A program made the position numbers and the translations under genes. Source: Aphanocapsa sp. GSE-SYN-MK-11-07L (lineage in GTDB: Bacteria; Cyanobacteriota; Cyanobacteriia; Thermosynechococcales; Thermosynechococcaceae). Taken from it: a DNA stretch of 64,000 nucleotides. Location: the NCBI GenBank assembly GCA_019359715.1, contig JAHHGS010000011.1:86051-150050 (forward strand), in the 5' to 3' direction. Under the pieces are notes generated by a model. That model ran no database searches, was not told the origin of the DNA, and was given only the letters and a program-made list of their open reading frames with translations. This document shows, piece after piece, positions 43,770 through 52,925 of this stretch. Within the stretch, counting starts at the first letter, position 1, and the number at the start of each line of letters is the position of its first letter.

Positions 43770-44666
43770 TTAATGAAGTTTTCGTGGATAGAAATAGATT
43801 TCTTTCAACTGAGTAGATAATTTCCTGTGTTCATGATTACCGTAATACGATCCCCAAAACTGCATTAGTCTAAACATAAAAATTTCGGTAAATTTATGAA
43901 AAAATATTTTTTCTCTCATAGCGTTAAGAGAATCAAAATATATAGCAGTGAGCAGGTACCTAGTAAAATCAATAATATTAATTTGCACTTCTGGCATAAT
44001 TTCTTGGAGAGCTATGGCTTCTCTCTCATAGCGCCTTCTGATCGTTTGCCATGACTCATCATGATGATGGTAAACAGCAGCTTCTGCAATATAAGCGATC
44101 GGCATTCCTGCGGAAATTAACTGCTTTCCTAAATACATATCTTCAAGTCCTGTTAGTGACTCATTAAATAGATAGGATTTCCAAATATTTTTCAGTAGCG
44201 CTGAGTTGGCATTATTACAAAAAAAACCAGTCTGGGGGTTTTTACTTGTGCTTGGGTAGAATTTCTCAAATAGCAGTTTTTCGCTGTATTTTGAGCTATT
44301 TCCACCTAGCTGACGACCATAGGTAAGAACAACACTATCTGTGATTAGGGGTTTGACTAGGTTAAGCAACCAGAATTTGCTTGTGGGTATGCAGTGTCCA
44401 CTAATAAATACCAAATAATCGCCTGTCGCCGCTGCACAACCAACATTTAAAGAACGCCCAAAGGAAAATTCAGATTTATCAATATGTACAATCCTGCAGG
44501 AAAATTTTTCGGCTATTTCTATGGTGTTGTCATTAGATCCTGAATCTACAATGATCACTTCATTTTGAAAATCATCAATAATTTGTGAATGGATCATTTG
44601 CAATAGTTCTTCCAAATACCGTTGTTCATTATACGTTCTTATAATGATGCTGGCTAATATGCTCAT
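43770..44666 (-). CDS. glycosyltransferase family 2
   Basis: 298 residues, GT-A fold. ASIIIRTYNEQRYLEELLQMI opens the nucleotide-binding domain; VIIVDSGSNDNTIEIA follows; GDYLVFISGHCIPTSKFWL replaces the usual DxD region; and ESLTGLEDMYLGKQL carries the catalytic ED. Near-C-terminal YEREAIALQEI is typical of rhamnosyl-type GT2s. Acceptor unknown. Confidence 0.88.
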   Translation of the reverse strand: MSILASIIIRTYNEQRYLEELLQMIHSQIIDDFQNEVIIVDSGSNDNTIEIAEKFSCRIVHIDKSEFSFGRSLNVGCAAATGDYLVFISGHCIPTSKFWLLNLVKPLITDSVVLTYGRQLGGNSSKYSEKLLFEKFYPSTSKNPQTGFFCNNANSALLKNIWKSYLFNESLTGLEDMYLGKQLISAGMPIAYIAEAAVYHHHDESWQTIRRRYEREAIALQEIMPEVQINIIDFTRYLLTAIYFDSLNAMREKIFFHKFTEIFMFRLMQFWGSYYGNHEHRKLSTQLKEIYFYPRKLH

Positions 44667-44729
44667 TGTTTAGCCTCACGGTTCCCGAGAAAATTATCTA
44701 TGATGCACGGTGGTAAAACCCTGACTGAA

Positions 44730-47018
44730 TTACTTTTTTAGTGGGTCAATGGGTAACTCGTCGTTGCTAAATGTCTCATTCAGTTGTTCGCTTGATTTAA
44801 TTTGAGCGACAGACTTTCCGTTAAACTTGCTATGTCCATTTACAGATGAAGTATCTGGGTTTGTTCCGTAATAGTCGCCGTAATAGTAGCTGCCTCTACT
44901 CTCATTTTGGTCTCCATTGATTACCAATCCCAGCATAGGATGATTCAGTTTTGCTAATACTCCACTAGCGATTTTTGCAGAAGAAGTATCGATTACTCCA
45001 AGGCGAGCAACCATTACAATCCCATGAACATGTCTTGACAGCACTAATGAATCGGCTACTGCATTTATTGGCGGAGAATCAATTAAAACATAGTCATAAA
45101 GACTACAAAATTTGTCAATTAGTGCTCCCATACGCTGAGACTCAACTAGCACTAACGGGTTTGGTGGTATCGTCCCTGCAGTCAAAACATGAACTCGCTC
45201 AGAGAGTTGCTGAATATGTTCATTTACGTCTGAGTCTTCTGTAATTAGATTACTCAAGCCAGATTTGTTTGGCAACTCCCAAATTTTGTGCTGCGTAGGC
45301 AAGCGCAAATCAGCATCCACCAGCAACACTTTATATCCTGCTTCTGCTATTGCCAAAGCTAGGTTAGCGGCGACAGTAGATTTACCTTCCTGAGGCAGAG
45401 CACTGGTTAGTACAATGGCTTTTAAAGGTCGATCGGTGCTGCTTAAAAACTTCAAGTTGACTCGTAAAGTCCGATAAGCTTCTGCCATCTGGGAATGAGG
45501 CTTACTCTGAACGACCAGTTCGGGAGTAGGGCGTTTTTGCAAATTTTGACTGAACTCAGGCTGCTTTACTCCTTTCATTAGGGGTATTGTTCCAAGTAGA
45601 GTGGCTAGAGCGTAAAGTTCTTGCAAAACATCAGCAGTTTTAACCGATTTGTCCCTTGACTCTAAAAGTAGAATCACACCAATTGCTAAAAAAGTACTTA
45701 GTACTCCTCCAATAATCAAATTAAGAAGTATACGGGGAGAAACAGGATCTGGTTCAAGTATTGCAGCTTGGACAATTCTAATGTTGCCAACATTTTGATT
45801 TTCGCTCAGCCTTAAGCTCTGCAAACTCTTTAACAAGGTTTCATAAGTACCCTGAGCAACTCCTCGACGTCGTTCCAGCTCAATAAGAACTTGTTCCAAA
45901 CGTGGTAAGGTAGCTCTGCGCTGATTATTTGCAAAAATTACAGTGTTGATAGCAGCAACTGCACCCGTGGAAGCTATACGCTCAACTTCAGCTTTGATTA
46001 GGGAGTCAACTAACTCTTGCTGCGTGGTACCTGCTTGTAGATCTTGAGCAAAATTAGGGGAGGGTTGTTTACCTTGAACTACTGTACGAACTCTCTCCCC
46101 TAGGAGAGTTCTCAATTCAGATTGTTTATCTGCTAAAGCTAGAATTTTAGGATGGTTGGGCTGAAGTTCTGCTCGGGCAACAGCTAGTTCAGATTCCACC
46201 TTTTGATACTCTGCCAGAACTGATTGTACGCCAGTGGACTGACTAATTGCATTGCTCACTTGACCACCTTGAGGAGTCATACCCAAACGTTGCTGAAGCG
46301 CTGACACTTGGTTTGTAGCAGCAGCACGCTGGGCCTGAGCTTCGGTAAATTGCTCGACTAATTTTGCTTCTATTTCAACTGATGCAGTTCCCTCTGCAGT
46401 CAAGTCAGCAATTCTGTTTTGTTCTTTAAAGGCGCGAATCCGAAGATCTAAGTTGCGAAGCTCTGCATTGATGGCAGGCAACTGCTGTTCAACGTATTTC
46501 CTGGCAGAAGTTAAATCTTCTCGGTTGTCTATTATATTTTCGCGTTTATAAATGTCGATCAGCGTATCTACAACGTGGACTGCTTCTTGCGGATCAATAC
46601 TCTTGTAGCTAATTTCCAGAATGTCAGTGTTTCGCAGATTGTTAACGTTTAGATTTTGCAGAAAAGTCTCAGCATCTAAGATTTCCCCCTCGTAATCCCT
46701 TAATTTAAGGGTGCGTATCACATCATTGACAATCGGCAAAGAGCGAACGATGGCAGCTTCGGTTTCAACAGGGCTGCTGCGGGCAGTTAGCGAACTCAGA
46801 GATCCTAAGTCTTGGCTTCCCAGTCCTGTAAGATCTGAAGCGGCATTACCCTGCTTCAGCAATATCTGCCCATTAGCCTCATACACTGGCTGCTTCGTAA
46901 AAGTGTATACGGCTGTAACAGCCATCATGGATCCAAAAGCAGCAAGCGCAAAAATCCATCGCCGCTGAATTGCAGGCCAAAAGCGCTGAAAATCAATAAG
47001 GTCTTCTTGAGACTCCAT
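44730..47018 (-). CDS. Wzc-like polysaccharide chain-length regulator and tyrosine autokinase
   Basis: 762 residues. Wzz domain with a membrane helix at about 15-35 and a second near 425-445, a long coiled-coil periplasmic part, and a cytosolic BY-kinase: Walker A ALPQEGKSTVAANLA near 541, Walker A' VLLVDADLRLP, Walker B YVLIDSPP. The C terminus holds the tyrosine cluster SYYYGDYYG near 709, the autophosphorylation site. It controls polymer length and export. It heads the leftward operon and is divergent from the 47.2 kb glycosyltransferase. Confidence 0.93.
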   Translation of the reverse strand: MESQEDLIDFQRFWPAIQRRWIFALAAFGSMMAVTAVYTFTKQPVYEANGQILLKQGNAASDLTGLGSQDLGSLSSLTARSSPVETEAAIVRSLPIVNDVIRTLKLRDYEGEILDAETFLQNLNVNNLRNTDILEISYKSIDPQEAVHVVDTLIDIYKRENIIDNREDLTSARKYVEQQLPAINAELRNLDLRIRAFKEQNRIADLTAEGTASVEIEAKLVEQFTEAQAQRAAATNQVSALQQRLGMTPQGGQVSNAISQSTGVQSVLAEYQKVESELAVARAELQPNHPKILALADKQSELRTLLGERVRTVVQGKQPSPNFAQDLQAGTTQQELVDSLIKAEVERIASTGAVAAINTVIFANNQRRATLPRLEQVLIELERRRGVAQGTYETLLKSLQSLRLSENQNVGNIRIVQAAILEPDPVSPRILLNLIIGGVLSTFLAIGVILLLESRDKSVKTADVLQELYALATLLGTIPLMKGVKQPEFSQNLQKRPTPELVVQSKPHSQMAEAYRTLRVNLKFLSSTDRPLKAIVLTSALPQEGKSTVAANLALAIAEAGYKVLLVDADLRLPTQHKIWELPNKSGLSNLITEDSDVNEHIQQLSERVHVLTAGTIPPNPLVLVESQRMGALIDKFCSLYDYVLIDSPPINAVADSLVLSRHVHGIVMVARLGVIDTSSAKIASGVLAKLNHPMLGLVINGDQNESRGSYYYGDYYGTNPDTSSVNGHSKFNGKSVAQIKSSEQLNETFSNDELPIDPLKK

Positions 47019-47227
47019 AGGTCAGATAGTAGTTGGTCAAGAAACTCTTAAGTTTGCACCTAACATCAAAGTGTCATTATAAGGAGATACAGCCCTTTAC
47101 GCAACGGTTATGCACAATAATGAGATAGAGGGAAGTAGATTAGACGCAGTTTACTCGATATCTTTTATGATATAAATTATCTTTGAAGGAAATAACTTAA
47201 AAAGTAATTTTTATGCCTTGAGATAGA

Positions 47228-48442
47228 ATGACCTCAATCGAATTACCCACTATTAAAACCATGGAAAGTTCAGAGTACTTGCTGATTCAGCCATGGTTTA
47301 GTACACCAGGTCATCCAGCAATGAGTCTCGTAAGGACTTATCGAGCTACTAAATCTAGCGTTAATTCTAAAGTTGTAGTATATCTACCTAAAAGTTTTAA
47401 TATTTCAAAGCAACTTGATGACTATGTGTCGGAGTGCAATGCAGTTAAAATATCGAGCTCTGCATGGCAGGAATATTTATTTGGAACATTAGCGACTGGT
47501 AGCTGGGCATGTATAAATCATCTGGCTCAATCAAGAAACACAGGAACACAATCATTCGTTTTTTTGTTGGATGCAAACCTTTATATTCTTTGTTTAGCTT
47601 TAAGTTTCTTTAAAGTTGATCCAGAAAGACTTGACGTTTTATGTATGGTTGGGCCTGAGTTTTTTCAATCAAGTTATGCCGAGAAACTAGTCAAGTGGAA
47701 CTTAGTTAAAAGACTTTTTTATTATAAATTCTTTCGGTTATTTCTCCGCACTCCAGAATTAGCAGAATCATGGAAAGAAGAACTACCAGATTTTAAGCAT
47801 AAAATAGATTATTTACCTTCGCTGGAATTACAAGATATAAATATTGAAGAATTTAAAATTTATATACAAAAAAATAGTTGCCTTGCAGCAACAGGCGACA
47901 AAACAGAACGTATTTATTTAGTCTCGGGTCAAATTAGGATCGAGAAATCGATTGAAATCCTTATTAAAACATTTGCTCAATTAAGTTCTTTTGAAAAACT
48001 TCGTATTTTTGGAGCAGTTACTGATAGAAAAGTTTCAGAGATAATAGAGAGCCACAAATCGCGTTTAAATATTATTGTAAGAAACGAATTTTTAACTGAA
48101 AGTGAAATGGCAGCTGAGTTCAGCAATGCGCATTATAACTTATTGCTTTACAATCCTTGGGATCATCGAATGGAATCAGCAATGCTATTTATGTCTCTAA
48201 AGTATAATTTACCCGTTGTTTGCTTTAATAATGGATGGCTAGGCGATCGAGTTGTGAATGAAGGACTAGGCTGGACAATTGAACTAAATCAATTATCTAA
48301 CCTGAAAGACTTTTTGATTTCACTACCACTCCCGAACTCTAATGCTTATAAAGTAATTTGCAGTAATATAAGCAAAAGCTTGATTCGCTACTCAGCGATG
48401 GAAAATACCGATATTTTTTTAAGAAAAATTGGTTGGAAATAA
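47228..48442 (+). CDS. glycosyltransferase, GT-B fold (GT4-like)
   Basis: 404 residues. The N terminus shows LLIQPWFSTPGHPAMSL, like an acceptor-side loop; the C-terminal half has YLVSGQIRIEKSIEIL, LRIFGAVTDRK, EMAAEFSNAHYNLLLYN and LPVVCFNNGWLGDRVV, typical of a divergent GT4 donor domain without the classic E-x7-E pair. Family confidence is moderate. AT-rich. Begins a small rightward operon with the FkbM and GT2 genes. Confidence 0.7.
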   Translation: MTSIELPTIKTMESSEYLLIQPWFSTPGHPAMSLVRTYRATKSSVNSKVVVYLPKSFNISKQLDDYVSECNAVKISSSAWQEYLFGTLATGSWACINHLAQSRNTGTQSFVFLLDANLYILCLALSFFKVDPERLDVLCMVGPEFFQSSYAEKLVKWNLVKRLFYYKFFRLFLRTPELAESWKEELPDFKHKIDYLPSLELQDINIEEFKIYIQKNSCLAATGDKTERIYLVSGQIRIEKSIEILIKTFAQLSSFEKLRIFGAVTDRKVSEIIESHKSRLNIIVRNEFLTESEMAAEFSNAHYNLLLYNPWDHRMESAMLFMSLKYNLPVVCFNNGWLGDRVVNEGLGWTIELNQLSNLKDFLISLPLPNSNAYKVICSNISKSLIRYSAMENTDIFLRKIGWK

Positions 48443-48444
48443 TT

Positions 48445-49167
48445 ATGAATATTACTAATTATTTGATACTTCTTGGTGAGGGTTTCTCTGACTTTCCTAC
48501 ATTATTAAAGAAGATTTTAAATCCTAGGCTAGTTTCTTTCATAATGTGTAAAAATCTTAAATCTTTTGCTTCATCGAAGCTAGCTAGTCAACTTACTAGA
48601 ATTATTGATATTGGGGCAAACGAGGGACAGTTTGCTTTTATGGCAAGATACTCTTGGCCAAACGTTCGAATAGATTGTTTCGAGCCAGATCCATCCGCTT
48701 TTCGCGAGTTAATGAAAAATCATTCATCGGATCAACAAATTCAATTCTATAACTTTGCTGTTGGTTCTGAATCAAGCGAAATCCTTTTGAATTTAGGTGA
48801 GACGAGTGCTCAGAACTCATTATTGCATGAGTATGGCAAGAATATAAAAGATAAAACTATTGTTCCTATTAAAAAACTAGATGATGTATACGCTGACACA
48901 AACTTAGGTATTATTTTACTCAAGGTGGATGTACAGGGATATGAATTAGAAGTCCTCAAAGGAGCAACATGCCTACTTAGTCAGATCAACTTTATTCTTA
49001 TTGAATTATCTCTAGCTAATTTGTTTGAGCATGGAGCGGAGATTGACATTGTCTGGCAGTTCTTAAAAAACTATGGTTTTGTTTACCACAGTATAATCGA
49101 TCAGTACAGAGATCCAATTAGTCAAAGAATTGTCCAAATTGATGTTCTTTTTGAGAATGCAGGATAA
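48445..49167 (+). CDS. FkbM-family methyltransferase
   Basis: 240 residues from ATG 48445; a TTG at 48433 inside the upstream gene would add four. SAM motif I is IIDIGANEGQFAFMAR, then IDCFEPDPSAF, NFAVGSE, and the family signature LLKVDVQGYELEVLKGA. Probably O-methylates a sugar of the exported glycan. Two bases separate it from the preceding stop and six from the next gene, so the three genes are one operon. Confidence 0.88.
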   Translation: MNITNYLILLGEGFSDFPTLLKKILNPRLVSFIMCKNLKSFASSKLASQLTRIIDIGANEGQFAFMARYSWPNVRIDCFEPDPSAFRELMKNHSSDQQIQFYNFAVGSESSEILLNLGETSAQNSLLHEYGKNIKDKTIVPIKKLDDVYADTNLGIILLKVDVQGYELEVLKGATCLLSQINFILIELSLANLFEHGAEIDIVWQFLKNYGFVYHSIIDQYRDPISQRIVQIDVLFENAG

Positions 49168-49173
49168 TTTGCG

Positions 49174-50013
49174 ATGAAAATTTCAATTATTGTCCCCAAT
49201 CGGAACTATGCACAATATTTGCCTGCTTGTTTAGATAGCATTGCAGCACAGACATATAACAACATTGAAGTTTTACTTGCGGACGGTAAATCTGACGATG
49301 GCAGCCAAGAAATTATGGAACATTACTCAAGACAATACGGGTGGCAAATTTATAGTTACTCTGATACAGGCCAAGTAGATGCATTAAACAAAGGTTTAGA
49401 GATGGCTACGGGTGATATACAGGGGTGGCTAAACTCTGATGATATTCTTTTATCTAAGCGATCGCTGGAAAAAGTTGCTCAGAGTTTCAATGATTATATA
49501 AATCTCGATATTGTAAGTTTTGGTGGATATTATCTAGACAAAGATGGTAGATACCTGAGACCAACTAAACTATATTTTCATCCTTTATTTCGCCAATCTG
49601 ATTTAGGTTATAGGTATGGTTTCTTACAGCCTTCTACGTTCTGGCGCAAGTATGTTTATGACGATTTAAAGTTAGATCCGTCATTTCCATATACTTTCGA
49701 CTGCGATTTCTTTGTTCAGGCTTCCAGAAAATATAATATGCTAATTGATCAAAATTGCTATATTTCCGGATATCGATTGCATGGCATGAATCTTTCAGTG
49801 GGAGTTAAACATGAAAGAATTAAAGAACTAGCAAAACTTGATCAAAAACTAGTTGGCTCTCCTTTTCGCACTTCACACCTGAATTTTCTGGCTTTTTTGG
49901 TCAAAACCTTAAGTTATCTGCCTGAGAGGCAAAGAGACATTCTTACGAAATTAATTTATTTCGCAAACAATCTGCTTAGTTATTTTACAGTTTACAGATC
50001 TCCTTCAATTTAA
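49174..50013 (+). CDS. glycosyltransferase family 2
   Basis: 279 residues. ISIIVPNRNYAQYLPACLDSI, EVLLADGKSDDGSQEIM, DTGQVDALNKGLEMATGD and IQGWLNSDDILL (metal-binding DD) define a GT-A enzyme of the WcaA/SpsA type; FLQPSTFWRK is a common acceptor-side motif in this subgroup. Last gene of the small rightward operon. Confidence 0.9.
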   Translation: MKISIIVPNRNYAQYLPACLDSIAAQTYNNIEVLLADGKSDDGSQEIMEHYSRQYGWQIYSYSDTGQVDALNKGLEMATGDIQGWLNSDDILLSKRSLEKVAQSFNDYINLDIVSFGGYYLDKDGRYLRPTKLYFHPLFRQSDLGYRYGFLQPSTFWRKYVYDDLKLDPSFPYTFDCDFFVQASRKYNMLIDQNCYISGYRLHGMNLSVGVKHERIKELAKLDQKLVGSPFRTSHLNFLAFLVKTLSYLPERQRDILTKLIYFANNLLSYFTVYRSPSI

Positions 50014-50155
50014 ATCGTTGTTGCTCTTGTGGTTTAATGCTTGATATTTAAAGTAACATCCTAAATTCTAGTCCTTTTATATTTATCATAAGATATACTT
50101 CTGAACACATTGACTTTAGATGGATTGAGCTTGTAGGTCGCTGTAGGTATGCACC

Positions 50156-52225
50156 ATGAAACGCCGCCACTTTCTTAGATGGTTTGGATTAGGGTTCTTA
50201 GCTAATTCTTCTACTTTGCTGATTGGTATTAAGCAAAAGTTTGTATCCGCAGCTCCGCAAAATTCTCCTAAGCAGACTGTCTTTTATGTCTCTGTTAATG
50301 GGAACGATGCTTGGACGGGGGGGGTGGCAAATCCAAATCAAACTAAAACTGACGGCCCTTTTGCTACTTTGGAAAGAGCGCGAGATGCCATCCGAAAGAT
50401 TAAAGGTCAACGATCTGGTACTCTAAATCAGTCTGTCACGGTCTTCATTCGAGGTGGTACATACTTTTTATCCAAACAATTTGAATTCACCGCTGAAGAC
50501 TCTGGGATGCAAAAATTTTCTATTACTTATAGAGCCTATCAGAATGAGAAACCTATTATTAGCGGAGGCCAACGTCTCAAAGGTTGGCAACAGGTTGTTT
50601 TAAATGGCAAGCGGTTATGGATGATAGAAATCCCTCAAGTTAAAGGCGGGCAACGGTTTTTTCGTCAACTTTGGGTAAATGGGCAAAGAAGACCCCGCGC
50701 CCGTTACCCAAAGAAAGGCTATTTAAAAGTAGCCGAAGTCCCTGATGCGACTGCTGCGACTCCCTGGAATGTGGGACAGTCGCGCTTTAACTATTTTCAG
50801 GGAGATTTGAAGAACTGGAGTGGGCTTGAAAATGCTGAAATCGTGATCATGACCCGATGGGTTGAGTCCCGACTTCCGATTGCTCGCATAGACCCATCCC
50901 AGAGGCTTGTATATTTGGGTTTACCTAGCTTTCAAAAAATGGAGCCTGGTAATGCTCAAACTTCAGGGGCGGCAGTTTACTACATTGAAAATATTGTGGA
51001 AGTTTTGGATACTCCAGGTGAATGGTGTTTAGACAAGAGGCTCGGTAGGCTTTACTACATGCCGAAACAGGGTGAAGATATTAAGGCAGTAGAGGCAATT
51101 ATTCCTCGATTATCTCGCTTAATTAACCTGCAAGGAAATCCAGCAAATAGCAAATTTATTGAGCATTTGACGTTTCAAAATCTGACCTTTGCCCATTCTG
51201 AGTGGTATTATCCCGCCGATTCAAAACGGCATGGCTCTATTCAGGCAGCCGTCAGTGTACCCGGAGCTATTTATGGAGAAGGGATTAGATCTTGCACTTT
51301 TCAAAACTGTCAGGTTACTCATGTCAGTAATTATGGAATTGAATTTGCTAATGGTTGTACAAATAATTCAGTAGATAGTTGCTTAATGTCTGACTTAGGA
51401 GCGGGAGGAATTAAAGTTAACCAAGGAGCTAGTGCGACTAAAATTACCAAGTGCCAAATTAAAAATGGAGGCAAAATCTTCCATAGTGCGGTAGGAATTT
51501 TAGTTATGAACTCACCCAATAATCTGATTTCTCGTAATAATATTTCTGATTTTTACTACACTGGAATTTCAGTCGGCTGGACTTGGGGCTACGAACCTAG
51601 TCCGACAAAAAACAATATTGTTGAATTTAATAATATTCACCATATCGGCCTGCTCTCAAATGGTGATGGGCCGATCCTTAATGACAAAGGTGGAATTTAC
51701 ATCTTAGGAGTACAGCCTGGAACAGTAATTCGGGGAAATGTTATTCACACGATTGATGCATACTCGGCTGGAGCCTGGGGCATTTATTTGGATGAAGGAA
51801 GTTCGCAGATTCTAGTAGAGAAGAATGTTGTTTATCGGACGAGAGATGGAGGGTTTCATCAACACTATGGAAAGAATAACTCTATTCGTAATAATATTTT
51901 TGCTTTCGGACGGATATCGCAAATAACGCGATCCAAGTTAGAGAATCATTCGAGCTTTACCTTTGAGCGTAATATTGTCTATTGGAAAGAGGGACAGTTG
52001 CTTTCGGGCAAATGGGATGATGCTAATTATGCTTTTGACCATAATCTTTACTGGAACGTAGGTAAGCGTAATATTTTATTTGGCAAACTCTCTTGGCAAG
52101 AATGGCAGAAAAAGGGAATGGACATACATTCCTTAATTGCAGATCCGCTGTTCACGGCTCCTGATAAGGGAGACTTTCGCTTGAAACCTGGTTCGCCTGC
52201 TTCAAAACTGGAAATTGGTAAGTAG
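50156..52225 (+). CDS. exported right-handed beta-helix protein
   Basis: 689 residues. A Tat-like leader (MKRRHFLRWFGLGFLANSS) suggests export in folded form. Next, FYVSVNGNDAWTGG and DGPFATLERARDAIRKIK, the common start of pectate-lyase-like exported proteins, then ISGGQRLKGW, RQLWVNGQRRPRARYP and many short Asn-rich helix rungs (about 330-620). That layout resembles GH141-type glycan-active enzymes, but no catalytic residues can be assigned safely. It closes the polysaccharide locus and may trim or bind the exported polymer (inference). Confidence 0.8.
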   Translation: MKRRHFLRWFGLGFLANSSTLLIGIKQKFVSAAPQNSPKQTVFYVSVNGNDAWTGGVANPNQTKTDGPFATLERARDAIRKIKGQRSGTLNQSVTVFIRGGTYFLSKQFEFTAEDSGMQKFSITYRAYQNEKPIISGGQRLKGWQQVVLNGKRLWMIEIPQVKGGQRFFRQLWVNGQRRPRARYPKKGYLKVAEVPDATAATPWNVGQSRFNYFQGDLKNWSGLENAEIVIMTRWVESRLPIARIDPSQRLVYLGLPSFQKMEPGNAQTSGAAVYYIENIVEVLDTPGEWCLDKRLGRLYYMPKQGEDIKAVEAIIPRLSRLINLQGNPANSKFIEHLTFQNLTFAHSEWYYPADSKRHGSIQAAVSVPGAIYGEGIRSCTFQNCQVTHVSNYGIEFANGCTNNSVDSCLMSDLGAGGIKVNQGASATKITKCQIKNGGKIFHSAVGILVMNSPNNLISRNNISDFYYTGISVGWTWGYEPSPTKNNIVEFNNIHHIGLLSNGDGPILNDKGGIYILGVQPGTVIRGNVIHTIDAYSAGAWGIYLDEGSSQILVEKNVVYRTRDGGFHQHYGKNNSIRNNIFAFGRISQITRSKLENHSSFTFERNIVYWKEGQLLSGKWDDANYAFDHNLYWNVGKRNILFGKLSWQEWQKKGMDIHSLIADPLFTAPDKGDFRLKPGSPASKLEIGK

Positions 52226-52409
52226 CTCTTTGCCCCCTGAAAGCCCCATAAGTTTGGTCGGGTTAGGACTACCGAAGAAAGCTTTTTTCAAATAAACTGG
52301 CAGAATAATGCTCGCTGATCGCTTTGTCTAAAGGCCGACGATCGCTAGCCTAGGTGCTGGCTCGCAAGCGGATACACGTTAAGATTATCCATACATATCT
52401 TTTCTTCCC

Positions 52410-52889
52410 ATGCCTCAACGGTTTTCTTGGATACTGCCTCAAGAGTTGGCGGTAGGCTCGTTCCCAGATGCGACATCTTCAGTCGGGAAATTACGCCGGA
52501 TGAATATTACGGCTGTTCTCTGCCTCAATCAAGAAACAGAATCATCAGTCCCGGCAGAAGTTTATCATCAGTTTCTTTGGGAGCGGGTCGCCATTCCCGA
52601 TGGCAATACAGGCGGCATTCCTGACCTGGCCCACTTTGCCCAAGCCCTAGAGATCCTCACCAGATGGCGAAATAAAGGACACACGGTCTATGTCCACTGT
52701 CTGGCTGGGGTGGGAAGATCACCTTCGGTCTGTGCTGCCTATCTGGTGCATCAGCACAACATGCCTTTGGATGAGGCGATTCAATTTGTCAAAGATCGCC
52801 ATAGCTTTGCTGCCCCTGATCAACATCAGGTAAGGGTAATGAAGCAGTTTTTCAGTACAGTAAACTCGGAAATTCCGACAGTTAACTAA
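52410..52889 (+). CDS. dual-specificity protein phosphatase
   Basis: 159 residues. The active site is HCLAGVGRSPS with C97 and R103 (C-x5-R); the general acid is likely D64 in AIPDGNTG. The ILPQELAVGSFPDA opening fits small cyanobacterial DSP/PTP-like proteins. It could remove tyrosine phosphate from the Wzc-like kinase nearby, but that is a guess from location. No signal peptide. Confidence 0.88.
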   Translation: MPQRFSWILPQELAVGSFPDATSSVGKLRRMNITAVLCLNQETESSVPAEVYHQFLWERVAIPDGNTGGIPDLAHFAQALEILTRWRNKGHTVYVHCLAGVGRSPSVCAAYLVHQHNMPLDEAIQFVKDRHSFAAPDQHQVRVMKQFFSTVNSEIPTVN

Positions 52890-52925
52890 TCTGATTGCCA
52901 TTATTCAAACATAGCGTCTGAGAAA

